Assembly: GCA_045654025.1 (NCBI GenBank)
Contig: JAZOMO010000012.1
Location: 1 to 36,779 of the forward strand
Length of the DNA stretch: 36,779 bases
DNA from: Scatosoma sp045654025
GTDB taxonomy: Bacteria > Bacillota > Clostridia > Christensenellales > Borkfalkiaceae
Direction: 5' to 3'
Part shown: positions 1-7,569 of the stretch, one piece after another
Layout of the letters: each line of letters opens with the position of its first letter
How positions within the stretch are numbered: position 1 is the first letter of the stretch
The notes under the pieces: generated by a model
What the model saw: only the letters and a program-made list of their open reading frames with translations
The model's database searches: none
Told to the model about the DNA's origin: nothing
Program-made: the position numbers and the translations under genes

Positions 1-37
1 TTCTTTCTTCTATGGTAAAATGATGGTAGCAGTTCAT
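1..37 (-). CDS. N-terminus of a probable IS30-family transposase (cut by window edge)
   Basis: Only the first 12 codons are inside the window, reading MNCYHHFTIEER from an ATG at 37-35. An AAGGAG ribosome binding site at 44-49 sits 6 nt upstream, so this is a well-placed start. The HHFTIEER pattern resembles the N-terminal helix-turn-helix start of IS30-family transposases, which cut and join the element ends. With so few residues the family call is tentative. A promoter and an inverted repeat lie directly upstream. Confidence 0.45.
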   Translation of the reverse strand, partial: MNCYHHFTIEER

Positions 38-73
38 ATATTTCTCCTTGTTATTTTTTGTTGTGGTAAACTT

Positions 74-103
74 ATTATAACATAGATTTATATGAACTGT
101 CTT
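74..103 (-). promoter_or_regulatory. Promoter for the transposase-like gene
   Basis: On the minus strand a perfect TATAAT (74-79) is preceded by TG one base upstream, an extended -10. A weak -35, AAGACA (98-103), lies 18 bp away. Transcription would start near 67, about 30 nt before the start codon. Confidence 0.5.
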
Positions 104-145
104 TTTTTGTCAGGTGTTGCACTTGATAGTATAATTCACCGTAAA

Positions 146-181
146 GAAAAAAGCCGACGTTTCTTCGAGAAACATCGGCTT
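146..181 (-). terminator. Rho-independent terminator of the GNAT-like gene
   Basis: A 14-bp stem (151-164 with 168-181, one mismatch) closes on a 3-nt loop and runs into a U-tract on the minus strand (147-152). It follows the stop codon of the 188-1309 gene at once. Confidence 0.9.
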
Positions 182-187
182 GAGTTG

Positions 188-1309
188 TTAAATGTGTTTT
201 ATGTATGAGCGTCTACGCTTATGCTGGATATTATCAAAGCGTTTCCACAGCGTATAGATAGAGGTGTTGCTTTCAAGGTTTAAATTCGTTTCCATGTATT
301 CTATGTTGCCGTCTTTGAGAAGATCGCGCAGGACGATTGCCATGAACGCGGTCAAGCCCGTTTTGCGGTATTTGGGCAGAACGCCAACCAAACCAAAGTC
401 GATAGTGGTCGGATTTTTTGCCGCTTTCAGCAAGCGTACCAAAGCCGCCGGGGTCAATCTGCCGCCGCTCTTTTGCAGAGCCTTTCCAATGCCGGGCAGA
501 CATAAACCGCAAGCAACGACTTGTTCGTTCTCGTCGCAGACAACGACTAGATATTTACGGTTTAATATCAGCATAAACTGGTCAATCATCTGCTTTTGCA
601 TTTCAGGGGTGTAAGGCACAACGCCGTATAGATGCTTATAACATTCGTCGATGCAGGCAAAGAACCCTTCGCCGTATCTTTTAATAAACTCCCGTTTCGA
701 CAGCTTCGGGTCGGCGAAATGCAGGTTGTATTTTTTGAGGGCGTGATTTACAACCGTTTCCATCTTTTCGATGTCCTCGTTTAAGGAGAACAGACGGAAC
801 TCCAGCCAGTCTACGTCTTTGGCGTAGCCACAGCTCTCCACCAAAGCGGGGTAGTAGTCGTAGTTGTACTGCTCCTCAAAAGTGGAAAGATATTCAAAAC
901 CTTCCACCAGCATGCCTTCTCTGTCTAAATCGCTGTAACCAAGCGGCCCAACAACCTCGTCCATGCCCAATCCTTTTGCCCATTCTTCCACAGCGTTGAA
1001 CAAAGCCTTGGCGGTGGCAGGGTCGTTCTCGCAATCAAAGCGGGTGAAACGGACCTGCTTTGCGTTCTTCAAATCGTTGTATTGCGTCTGCAGGATACCC
1101 TGAATACGCCCGACGGTTTTGCCGTCCCTTTGCGCCAAATAAAACACTGACTTGCAGGTTTTTCTATAAATATTTTTGTCGGTAAACAAAGCCATTTCGT
1201 CGCCGTAAAGCGGGGGTACGAAATAAGGATTTCCCTTATACAGTCGCAAGGGGTATTCAACGAACTCCTTTCTTTGTTTTTTGGTTTGTACTTCGATGAT
1301 TTGCAACAT
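188..1309 (-). CDS. GNAT-like acyltransferase family protein
   Basis: This 373-residue protein has the look of a large GNAT-superfamily protein found in many Firmicutes. It begins with a region containing YPLRLYKGNPYFVPPL and then DEMALF. A later segment near residues 120-135 reads GPLGYSDLDREGMLVEGF. The acetyl-CoA-binding part should be the C-terminal region around VGVLPKYRKTGLTAFMA, which resembles the GNAT motif A (V-x-P-x-x-[RK]-x-x-G). The substrate cannot be told from sequence. The start has an AAGGAG site 9 nt upstream, and the gene is monocistronic, with its own promoter and terminator. Confidence 0.65.
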   Translation of the reverse strand: MLQIIEVQTKKQRKEFVEYPLRLYKGNPYFVPPLYGDEMALFTDKNIYRKTCKSVFYLAQRDGKTVGRIQGILQTQYNDLKNAKQVRFTRFDCENDPATAKALFNAVEEWAKGLGMDEVVGPLGYSDLDREGMLVEGFEYLSTFEEQYNYDYYPALVESCGYAKDVDWLEFRLFSLNEDIEKMETVVNHALKKYNLHFADPKLSKREFIKRYGEGFFACIDECYKHLYGVVPYTPEMQKQMIDQFMLILNRKYLVVVCDENEQVVACGLCLPGIGKALQKSGGRLTPAALVRLLKAAKNPTTIDFGLVGVLPKYRKTGLTAFMAIVLRDLLKDGNIEYMETNLNLESNTSIYTLWKRFDNIQHKRRRSYIKHI

Positions 1310-1352
1310 ACGATACGCTCCTTGTGGGGAGAGCAGGTGTGCTCTTTGCTTT

Positions 1353-1382
1353 ATTTTACCATATGCGCGCCTGCGCCGTCAA
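1353..1382 (-). promoter_or_regulatory. Sigma-A-type promoter of the GNAT-like gene
   Basis: The minus strand carries TTGACG (1377-1382), an 18-bp spacer and TAAAAT (1353-1358). A small hairpin (AGAGCA/TGCTCT, 1330-1345) lies in the leader before the ribosome binding site. Confidence 0.7.
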
Positions 1383-1417
1383 GTATTTTGTCGAAAAATG
1401 TCACAGATTCATATTAC

Positions 1418-1447
1418 AAAACCCCTTCCCGTTGTTTGGGAAGGGGT
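1418..1447 (-). terminator. Terminator of the asd-dapA-dapB operon
   Basis: A perfect 10-bp GC-rich stem (1421-1430 with 1438-1447) with a 7-nt loop follows the dapB stop. The minus-strand U-run is short (TTTTG). A T-run also follows the stem on the plus strand (1451-1456), but no plus-strand gene reads into it. Confidence 0.75.
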
Positions 1448-1454
1448 GTCTTTT

Positions 1455-2204
1455 TTATGCCAACATATCTTTCATTTCGTATCTGCCCGGGGCTTTTCCG
1501 ATCAGCCACTTTGCCGCGCGGATTGCGCCAACGGCGAAAACACGCTTGCTTGCCGCAGAGTGGGAAATGGTGATAACCTCGTCTTCGCCGGCAAAAATTA
1601 CGTCGTGATCGCCGACGATCGTGCCGCCGCGTACTGCGTGGATACCGACCTCTTTTTTCTCTCTTGCGCCGACGATACCTTCTCTGCCGTAGACGAATTG
1701 CTTGCCACCGTCAAACGCTTCGTTTACGCTGTCTGCCAGCATCAACGCCGTCCCAGAAGGCGCATCCTTTTTGAGGCTATGGTGCTTTTCGATGATTTCT
1801 ACGTCAAAGCCCTCGCCTAACACCTGCGCCGCCGCTTTTACCAAAGCCTGCATCAGGTTGATACCAAGGGAGAGGTTAGCGGTGCGGAAAATCGCCACGC
1901 TTGCCTCGTACGATTGTATCAAGGCAAGGTCGTCTGCCGTAAAGCCCGTCGATGCCAAAACGATGCCGATACCTTTGCTCTTGGCGAATTCTAAACGCTG
2001 TTGCAACCCGACGGGGGAGGAGAAGTCAATCATCACGTCCACGTCCTCTTTCACGTCTTCAAAGCTACGGTAAACGGGTACGCCGATTTCTTTCGGGTAG
2101 AGGTCTACGCCGCAGACAACGGCCGCCTCTTTGTCTTCGGAGAGCAACGACAGCACGTTGCCGCCCATCTTTCCACAAGCGCCGCAAAGCAATACCTTAA
2201 TCAT
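1455..2204 (-). CDS. dapB: 4-hydroxy-tetrahydrodipicolinate reductase
   Basis: DapB reduces 4-hydroxy-tetrahydrodipicolinate with NAD(P)H, the step after DapA in the lysine/diaminopimelate pathway, in the cytoplasm. The 249-residue protein shows the Rossmann nucleotide-binding loop GACGKMG (residues 8-14), then the conserved IDFSSP and ASTGF segments. The substrate-binding and catalytic signature EKHHSLKKDAPSGTA (about 139-153) carries the paired histidines and the lysine. Its ATG overlaps the dapA stop by 4 nt (ATGA at 2201-2204), so translation is coupled. Length is slightly below the usual 260-270 residues, but all key motifs are present. Confidence 0.97.
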   Translation of the reverse strand: MIKVLLCGACGKMGGNVLSLLSEDKEAAVVCGVDLYPKEIGVPVYRSFEDVKEDVDVMIDFSSPVGLQQRLEFAKSKGIGIVLASTGFTADDLALIQSYEASVAIFRTANLSLGINLMQALVKAAAQVLGEGFDVEIIEKHHSLKKDAPSGTALMLADSVNEAFDGGKQFVYGREGIVGAREKKEVGIHAVRGGTIVGDHDVIFAGEDEVITISHSAASKRVFAVGAIRAAKWLIGKAPGRYEMKDMLA

Positions 2205-3091
2205 GCCTGCACCTCCAAGCCGTAGGCTTGCATTGCCGCCACCAACTTTTCGCGGTTTGCATCCTCAATCTTCGTGAGGGGAGCTCTGGGTACGCCTGCA
2301 TCAAAGCCGATGAGGTTCATTGCCTCCTTGACGGGGATCGGGTTGACCTCTACAAAGCAAGCGTTTGCAACGGGCAACAGTTTATCGTTCAAGACAATTG
2401 CCTCTTCCATTTTGCCTTCCAAAACAAGGTCGCACAGTTTTGCTACGTCAGCAGGTACAACGTTGGATAAAACGGAGATGACGCCCACGCCGCCACAAGC
2501 CAAAATGGGCAGGTTCAACGCATCTTCGCCCGAATAGACGTCGCACTTATCACGGACGAGGCGAAGGGTTTCCATCGTCTTGGACATGTTGCCGCCTGCG
2601 TCCTTGATTCCAGCGATGTTGGGAATTTCTGCGATTTTTGCCATGGTGGCAGGCTGAATTTCTACGCCCGTACGTCCAGGCACGTTATAAGCGATGACGG
2701 GGATAGAAACCGCCTCGCAGATTGCCTTATAATAGGCTACCAAGCCGTTCTGCGTGCATTTGTTGTAGTAGGGGGTAACGGCAAGCAATCCGTCGCCACC
2801 GAATTTTTCCGCCGCCTTTGCGGTCATGACGGCATCGCCCGTGTTGTTGCTGCCGCAGCCGAAGATAACCTTCGCTCTGCCAGCGACCTTTTTCACGGCG
2901 TAGTCCATCAAAATATGCTCTTCTTCGAAGGTCATCGTGGAAGGTTCGCCCGTCGTCCCCAAAAAGACGATTGCGGCAGTGCCGCCTGCGATTTGGTGTT
3001 CGATGAGTTCGCCCAGCGCATCAAAGTTGATGCCGTTTTCGTTGAATGGTGTAATCAGCGCGGTTGCGCTTCCTTTAAAAAAACCTTTCAT
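2201..3091 (-). CDS. dapA: 4-hydroxy-tetrahydrodipicolinate synthase
   Basis: DapA condenses pyruvate with aspartate semialdehyde, the committed step to lysine and diaminopimelate. At 296 residues the protein has the family's usual length and TIM-barrel motifs. These are GTTGEP (45-50), the catalytic tyrosine and arginine of AYNVPGRTG (Y135, R140), and the Schiff-base lysine in GIKDAGGN (K163). It lies between asd (57 nt gap) and dapB (4-nt overlap) in one operon. The ribosome binding site is poor (AAGAG very close to the ATG), so translation may depend on coupling or on the upstream gene. Expression is expected to follow the lysine riboswitch before asd. Confidence 0.97.
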   Translation of the reverse strand: MKGFFKGSATALITPFNENGINFDALGELIEHQIAGGTAAIVFLGTTGEPSTMTFEEEHILMDYAVKKVAGRAKVIFGCGSNNTGDAVMTAKAAEKFGGDGLLAVTPYYNKCTQNGLVAYYKAICEAVSIPVIAYNVPGRTGVEIQPATMAKIAEIPNIAGIKDAGGNMSKTMETLRLVRDKCDVYSGEDALNLPILACGGVGVISVLSNVVPADVAKLCDLVLEGKMEEAIVLNDKLLPVANACFVEVNPIPVKEAMNLIGFDAGVPRAPLTKIEDANREKLVAAMQAYGLEVQA

Positions 3092-3148
3092 ACTCTTATA
3101 CTATGTCCTTATCAATATTTTTCGTTCCTTTTTTGAAAGGTGAATGTG

Positions 3149-4228
3149 TTATGCAAAATAGCCCTTTGCCGCAAGCAATTCTGCAAGCAATACTGCGCCG
3201 CCAGCCGCGCCACGCAGAGTGTTGTGAGAGAGACCAACGAACTTGTAATCATATACGCTGTCCTCACGCAGTCTGCCGACAGTGACGCTCATACCGTTGC
3301 CTTCCATTCTATCCAGCTTTGCTTGCGGACGGTTATCCTCTTCAAAATAGCGGATAAATTGTGCGGGTGCGGAGGGAAGTTGCAGGGTCTGCGGTGCGCC
3401 GTAGAAGTTTTCCCAAGCGGACAGAATCTGCTCCTTCGTAGGTTTGTTTTCAAAGCGTACGAATACCGCCGCCGTGTGTCCGTCGGAAACGGGTACACGC
3501 AGGCACTGCGCCGTGATGGCAGGGCCGTTTGCGGATACGATTTCCTCGCCGCTGACTTCGCCCCAGATTTTGAGGGGTTCTTTTTCGCTCTTTTCTTCCT
3601 CGCCGCCGATGTAGGGGATGATGTTGTCCAAAATTTCCGGCATCGTCGTGAACGTTTTTCCTGCGCCCGAAATTGCCTGATAGGTGCATACTGCAACCTC
3701 TTTCACACCAAATTCACGCAAGGGGTGCAGAAGGGGTACGTAGGACTGCAACGAGCAGTTCGACTTAACGGCAATAAAGCCGCGCTTCGTTCCCAAACGC
3801 TTTCTCTGCGAGGGGATAACTTCAAGATGATTGTCGTTGATTTCAGGAATGACCATCGGCACGTCTGCCGTAAAGCGGTGTGCCGAGTTGTTGGACACGA
3901 CGGGGATTTCCGCCTTTGCATAGCCTTCTTCCAAGGCTTTGGTTGCCGCCTTGTCAAGACTGACGGCGCAGAAGACAAAATCAACCTGCGAACCGATGAG
4001 CTCCATATCCTTTTCTGCATCCAAAACGACCATATCCAAATAACGCTGAGGAATAGGGCAGTCGAAAGACCACTTATTGCCTACAGCTTCCTTGTAGGTT
4101 TTTCCTGCGGAACGAGAGGATGCCGCCAACACCTTTACGTCAAACCAAGGGTGCTCTGCGAGCAGTAGCATAAATCTTTGTCCTACCATACCGGTTGCGC
4201 CGATGACGCCAACGTTAAACTTTTTCAT
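3149..4228 (-). CDS. asd: Aspartate-semialdehyde dehydrogenase, archaeal/fungal-type
   Basis: Asd makes aspartate semialdehyde from aspartyl phosphate with NADPH, feeding DapA directly. The protein has 359 residues if it starts at MKKFNVG (ATG at 4228, AGGAG site just upstream). Longer readings would start inside the riboswitch terminator and are rejected. Motifs visible are the nucleotide loop GATGMVGQR (10-18), SNNSAHR (112-118), the catalytic cysteine in KSNCS (C158) and TYQAISGAG. The SNNSAHR/KSNCS style and the RFMLLLAEHPWF segment fit the archaeal/fungal class rather than the E. coli class. It is the first gene of the lysine-controlled operon. Confidence 0.95.
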   Translation of the reverse strand: MKKFNVGVIGATGMVGQRFMLLLAEHPWFDVKVLAASSRSAGKTYKEAVGNKWSFDCPIPQRYLDMVVLDAEKDMELIGSQVDFVFCAVSLDKAATKALEEGYAKAEIPVVSNNSAHRFTADVPMVIPEINDNHLEVIPSQRKRLGTKRGFIAVKSNCSLQSYVPLLHPLREFGVKEVAVCTYQAISGAGKTFTTMPEILDNIIPYIGGEEEKSEKEPLKIWGEVSGEEIVSANGPAITAQCLRVPVSDGHTAAVFVRFENKPTKEQILSAWENFYGAPQTLQLPSAPAQFIRYFEEDNRPQAKLDRMEGNGMSVTVGRLREDSVYDYKFVGLSHNTLRGAAGGAVLLAELLAAKGYFA

Positions 4229-4246
4229 TGTATATCTCCTGTACAT

Positions 4247-4274
4247 AAAAAATAAAGACGGTGTAATCACCGTC
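4247..4274 (-). terminator. Riboswitch-controlled intrinsic terminator
   Basis: A perfect 7-bp stem GACGGTG/CACCGTC (4257-4263 with 4268-4274) and a 4-nt loop run into a U-rich tract (4247-4256) on the minus strand. It ends about 20 nt before the asd start codon. Confidence 0.9.
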
Positions 4275-4510
4275 CTCTACGCAAAAGTCCAAAATTCCCT
4301 AAAAAACAAGCAGGGTATATCGAATAGCGCGCGCACGGACGGTGGCAGTCGTACGAGTGTTCTCCCGTACGCCCAGCGGATGGGTGCGAAAGGCAATCCG
4401 CTTCGGCGGTGATACCCTTTCCTCGAGTTCTGCCAAGCTTGCTTGGCGCGGACTTCGCGCGTCCGACGAACGAAAAACGAGTACTGATGTTCAACCGCTC
4501 CTCTATTTGA
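4247..4510 (-). promoter_or_regulatory. Lysine riboswitch (L box) controlling asd-dapA-dapB
   Basis: Read on the minus strand, the leader carries the hallmarks of the lysine aptamer. These are AGAGGAGCG near its 5' end, a GAAAGGG segment, GCCGAAGCGG paired with a later CCGCTGGGC, and GACTGCC near the 3' end. The P1 helix closes between 4503-4507 (AATAG) and 4323-4327 (CTATT). Just inside the 3' part, CACCGTCC (4337-4344) is fully complementary to GGACGGTG (4268-4275), the left arm of the terminator. That gives a simple switch: lysine binding holds the aptamer closed and lets the terminator form, while without lysine the antiterminator pairs. Position before three lysine genes supports the call. 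Confidence 0.92.
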
Positions 4511-4517
4511 CGAGGCT

Positions 4518-4546
4518 ATTTTAACATAGAAAGAAAAAAAAGTCAA
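4518..4546 (-). promoter_or_regulatory. Promoter of the lysine-biosynthesis operon
   Basis: The minus strand shows TTGACT (4541-4546), a 17-bp spacer and TAAAAT (4518-4523). The predicted start near 4511 falls right at the 5' edge of the lysine aptamer. Confidence 0.85.
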
Positions 4547-4596
4547 AGATTTTTTGCATATTCGCCATTTAATTTAGAAAAATTCCCGTTTTTTTC

Positions 4597-4625
4597 TTGA
4601 AATTATCACAAAAGTATAGTAAAAT
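4597..4625 (+). promoter_or_regulatory. Promoter of the DUF624-like membrane protein gene
   Basis: TTGAAA (4597-4602) and TAAAAT (4620-4625) are separated by 17 bp. The element is divergent from the lysine operon promoter and about 40 nt upstream of the start codon at 4664. Confidence 0.7.
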
Positions 4626-4663
4626 AATATCTGTATAACTATGATAAACGGAGTGCAGTTTCT

Positions 4664-5965
4664 ATGGCGCAACAGAAAAAAGGGCTGATTGCCCGCATGT
4701 TAGAAGGAAAAGAGAGAAGCGAGGATTACGCAAGAAGCACGTTGCCGACAAATCGTTGGCAGCTCTTTTTCGATATTTTTAAGGGCAACTTTGGCAAGAT
4801 GGTAAAAATCAATCTTTTGATGTTGATTTTCTTTATCCCGATGCTTGCGGTGATTCTTTTTTCCGTGACCTATACGGAAGCGATGGGCTCAATCTATCCG
4901 TTTGGCGCAAACCTTGGCGTAGGTTATCCCGTCGCGCCGAATATGCAGGGACAATCGGAACTCCTTGCCTTGACCTTGGATGTGACGATTTATGGGCTTT
5001 TGACCATTTCTTCCATCATTGCGGCTGTTGGTTTGGCTGGTGGTATGTACGTTATGAGAAATATGGTTTGGACGGAAGGTATTTTCGTTGCCAACGATTT
5101 CTGGCGCGGGATAAAGCTGAACTTTAAAAACGCCCTGCAGACGGCGCTGTTCTTTATGATTGTGCTGTCGCTTACCGTACTCACGCAGGACTCGGTGGCA
5201 ATGACGCGTGTGCAACAAGATCTTACCAAATTCCAAGACGTCGTGCTTACAATCGCGTCAATTGCTAGCTATGTCTTTTTGGTGCTGGCGGCTTGCATGA
5301 GTTTTTGGATGCTTGCGCTTGGCGTAAACTACAAGATGGGCTTTATTAATCTAATTCGCAACTCTTTCTTGATGACGATTGGTATGTTGTTGCAAACGGC
5401 TTTCTTCGGGGCGTTGGCGCTGTTGCCTTACCTGTTGTTCCTGATTGTTGGGCAGGGTTTCTTCCTGATGGTGGCGATCATGATTTTGCTGCTGTTTGCG
5501 TTCTCTTATACGTTGCTCGTGTGGTTGAATTTTGCGCAGTGGGCATTCGATAAGTATATCAACCCGAAACTTTCGGGGGCAAAAGTAGGCAGAGGGATCT
5601 ACGATAAGAATGCGCTTTCGGCTGACGGCGACAACAGTGAGGCTTCCCTTGAATACAACCGTGTTATCTTGGCGGCGGGTAAGTCGCAGTTGGTTGCGCG
5701 CCCGATTAAACCGATTGACGACGAGTTGCGTGTATACGACCTGCCTCCTTCCTATTCTCGTGACGACTTGAAAAAATTGCGTGAGAGTAAAGAGGCGATT
5801 GTGGCGGACACCGAAGCGTACGTGGAAGAGCATAAGGACGACGAACGCTACGTAGAATACAACCGTCAATTTGACGAGAGGGAAAAGGCGTTGCAAGAAG
5901 CGGAAGAAGGCAAGAAATACAGCAAGCGCAAAACCCCCAGAATTTTAGACGATAAAAAGAAATAA
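4664..5965 (+). CDS. DUF624/YesL-like multispanning membrane protein
   Basis: The 433-residue protein has an N-terminal cytosolic stretch of about 40 residues, then a region resembling DUF624 (YesL-like). That region starts LFFDIFKGNFGKMVKINLL, with hydrophobic segments near residues 48-65, 105-130, 160-180, 200-225 and 240-290. DUF624 proteins are usually near 200 residues, so the acidic and charged C-terminal tail (about 310-433, rich in K/E/D/R and ending RKTPRILDDKKK) is an addition. Function is unknown. The start has only a weak GGAG site about 10 nt upstream. It seems to head a run of closely spaced plus-strand genes. Confidence 0.6.
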   Translation: MAQQKKGLIARMLEGKERSEDYARSTLPTNRWQLFFDIFKGNFGKMVKINLLMLIFFIPMLAVILFSVTYTEAMGSIYPFGANLGVGYPVAPNMQGQSELLALTLDVTIYGLLTISSIIAAVGLAGGMYVMRNMVWTEGIFVANDFWRGIKLNFKNALQTALFFMIVLSLTVLTQDSVAMTRVQQDLTKFQDVVLTIASIASYVFLVLAACMSFWMLALGVNYKMGFINLIRNSFLMTIGMLLQTAFFGALALLPYLLFLIVGQGFFLMVAIMILLLFAFSYTLLVWLNFAQWAFDKYINPKLSGAKVGRGIYDKNALSADGDNSEASLEYNRVILAAGKSQLVARPIKPIDDELRVYDLPPSYSRDDLKKLRESKEAIVADTEAYVEEHKDDERYVEYNRQFDEREKALQEAEEGKKYSKRKTPRILDDKKK

Positions 5966-5976
5966 GGCGGGCAGGT

Positions 5977-6708
5977 ATGAAACGAAAAGTGGCCTATTCC
6001 ACCTTGGCGGAATGGTTTGAATATCTAAACGATGACTGCGACTATGAAAACTGGTCGCAGTATTTAATTAAAAAGCTTTCAGCGTATCAGCTGGCAACGG
6101 GCTTGGACGTCGGATGCGGCGGCGGTTATTTTACGCGTGCCCTTCAGCGCGTAGGCTATGAGATGACTGGTATGGATATTTCCATGGAGATGCTGGATAG
6201 GGCGCAGAGCGCCGCTTTGAAGGCAGGCTTGCGTGGGGAATATATCCACGGCGACGTGGCGGGTAAAAAGATTGCGCGCAAATATTCCTTTGCGACGGCA
6301 ATCAACGACTGCCTCAACTACGTAGAGCCTCAGCGCATTTCCAAGGCGTTTAAAAACGTATACGGTTGTTTGCAGAAAGGGGGCGTATTCCTTTTTGATG
6401 TAAGCTCCCCTAAGAAGTTTGCAGAAAAACTCAGCGATGCGGTCAACGTGGACGACCGTGAGGAAGTCACCTATTTCAGCTTTACCCATTTTGACGGGCG
6501 GCAGGCGACGTTGGACGTTTCTCTGTTTGTGAAGAACGCAGACGGCAGTTATACTCGGCAGGATGAAACGCACGTACAATACTCCCATACAGAGGAGGAG
6601 ATTTTGGAGGCTTTGCGTGAGGCGGGCTTTACCAAAGTGTCCGTCGAGGGGCATTTAGGAGAGGAGAAAACACAATCGGATCGGTTGGTGTTTTTAGCGG
6701 AGAAATAA
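5977..6708 (+). CDS. Class I SAM-dependent methyltransferase
   Basis: The 243-residue protein carries the SAM-binding glycine loop LDVGCGGGYFTRAL, followed by GMDISMEML (the acidic end of strand 2) and a HGDV segment. This is a Rossmann-fold methyltransferase of the Methyltransf_11/25 kind. The substrate cannot be predicted. It starts 11 nt after the membrane protein gene and its stop overlaps the Hsp33 start by one base (TAATG), so it is probably co-transcribed and translationally coupled with hslO. Confidence 0.85.
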   Translation: MKRKVAYSTLAEWFEYLNDDCDYENWSQYLIKKLSAYQLATGLDVGCGGGYFTRALQRVGYEMTGMDISMEMLDRAQSAALKAGLRGEYIHGDVAGKKIARKYSFATAINDCLNYVEPQRISKAFKNVYGCLQKGGVFLFDVSSPKKFAEKLSDAVNVDDREEVTYFSFTHFDGRQATLDVSLFVKNADGSYTRQDETHVQYSHTEEEILEALREAGFTKVSVEGHLGEEKTQSDRLVFLAEK

Positions 6709-7556
6709 TGGCGATGAATAACCTTATTAGAACGTTAATCTGTGACGAGCAGGTATCTTTAACCCTTGCGGATACCACCGATTTGGTGCGCCGTGCGCAA
6801 GCTTTGCACGGTTTAAAAGGGGAGAGTGCGGCGGTCTTAGGTAAATTTCTTTCTGCAGCGGCGTTTATGAGTGCGGCGCTCAAAGAGGAAAGTGGTGAAA
6901 TTTCCTTTGCCTTGCAATGCGATGGTCTCGCCGGTCAAATCAACGTATCGGGCAATCACCCCTTGTATATCCGTGGGTATATGGAAGGCGCAAGCGCCGA
7001 GGGTACAGAGGCGGAACTCTTGGGACAAAACGGCTCGTTTACCGTCATTCGTAACGACGGGTACAGCCGTCCGTTCGTCGGCTCTTGTGGATATCCTACC
7101 AAGGTTGGCGTAGAGGAAATTTTAGAGGAATACTATCGCATTAGCGAACAGCTTCCCACCTTCTTTGGCGCAGTGGTGGATTTTGACGAGGACGGTGGAG
7201 TTGCTTTTGCGGGAATTGCCGTTTTACAGCCGTTGCCCTTTACGGACGAGGCTACGATAGAGGCTCTGCCTAAGGGTGAGGCGCTTTGCGCGTTGGTGCG
7301 TAAGGTTGCAAAGGATGGCTTGGATGCAGTCGCGATCGACGATTTTTCGGCAAAAAAAGACGGGATAAAAGGCAGAAAAGCTACGTATACTTGTAATTGT
7401 TCTCGCGACTATTTAAAGCAGGTTTTGACCTCGCTTGGAGAGGCGCAGATGCGCGCGATTATCCGTGAGGACGGTGCGGTGCGGGTGCATTGTCATTACT
7501 GTAATACCGATTACGCGTTCGATGACAAGGATGCGGACGAAATGTTCGCAAAATAA
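6708..7556 (+). CDS. hslO: Hsp33 redox-regulated chaperone
   Basis: Hsp33 is a cytosolic holdase switched on by oxidation, which releases zinc from four C-terminal cysteines. All four are here in the right pattern: C229-x-C231 and C262-x-x-C265, in the segments TCNCSRD and HCHYCNTDY. At 282 residues the length is normal. Conserved N-terminal features such as SFALQCDGLAGQINV and the glycine-rich core are present. The ATG at 6708 shares its A with the stop codon of the methyltransferase gene. Regulation at the protein level is expected to follow disulfide formation and zinc loss. Confidence 0.96.
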   Translation: MAMNNLIRTLICDEQVSLTLADTTDLVRRAQALHGLKGESAAVLGKFLSAAAFMSAALKEESGEISFALQCDGLAGQINVSGNHPLYIRGYMEGASAEGTEAELLGQNGSFTVIRNDGYSRPFVGSCGYPTKVGVEEILEEYYRISEQLPTFFGAVVDFDEDGGVAFAGIAVLQPLPFTDEATIEALPKGEALCALVRKVAKDGLDAVAIDDFSAKKDGIKGRKATYTCNCSRDYLKQVLTSLGEAQMRAIIREDGAVRVHCHYCNTDYAFDDKDADEMFAK

Positions 7557-7569
7557 AAAGGATAAATTA

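Larger units (their letters stand above)
1..140 (-). mobile_element. Probable end of an insertion sequence (IS30-like)
   Basis: The stretch combines the transposase-like start, its own promoter, a perfect 11-bp inverted repeat (30-40 and 89-99) and an AT-rich end. It stops just short of the terminator of the next gene, which begins near 146. The outer boundary is inferred to lie around 110-140, but no target duplication can be seen because the other end is outside the window. Confidence 0.35.

Noticed and set aside
3140..4168. Long plus-strand open frame opposite asd (342 codons)
   Set aside because: It mirrors asd exactly, has no ribosome binding site and gives an arginine/cysteine-rich product without family motifs. 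It is a shadow caused by codon bias.
4267..4546. Several small open frames upstream of asd on both strands
   Set aside because: They lie wholly within the lysine riboswitch, its terminator and its promoter, and have no ribosome binding site.
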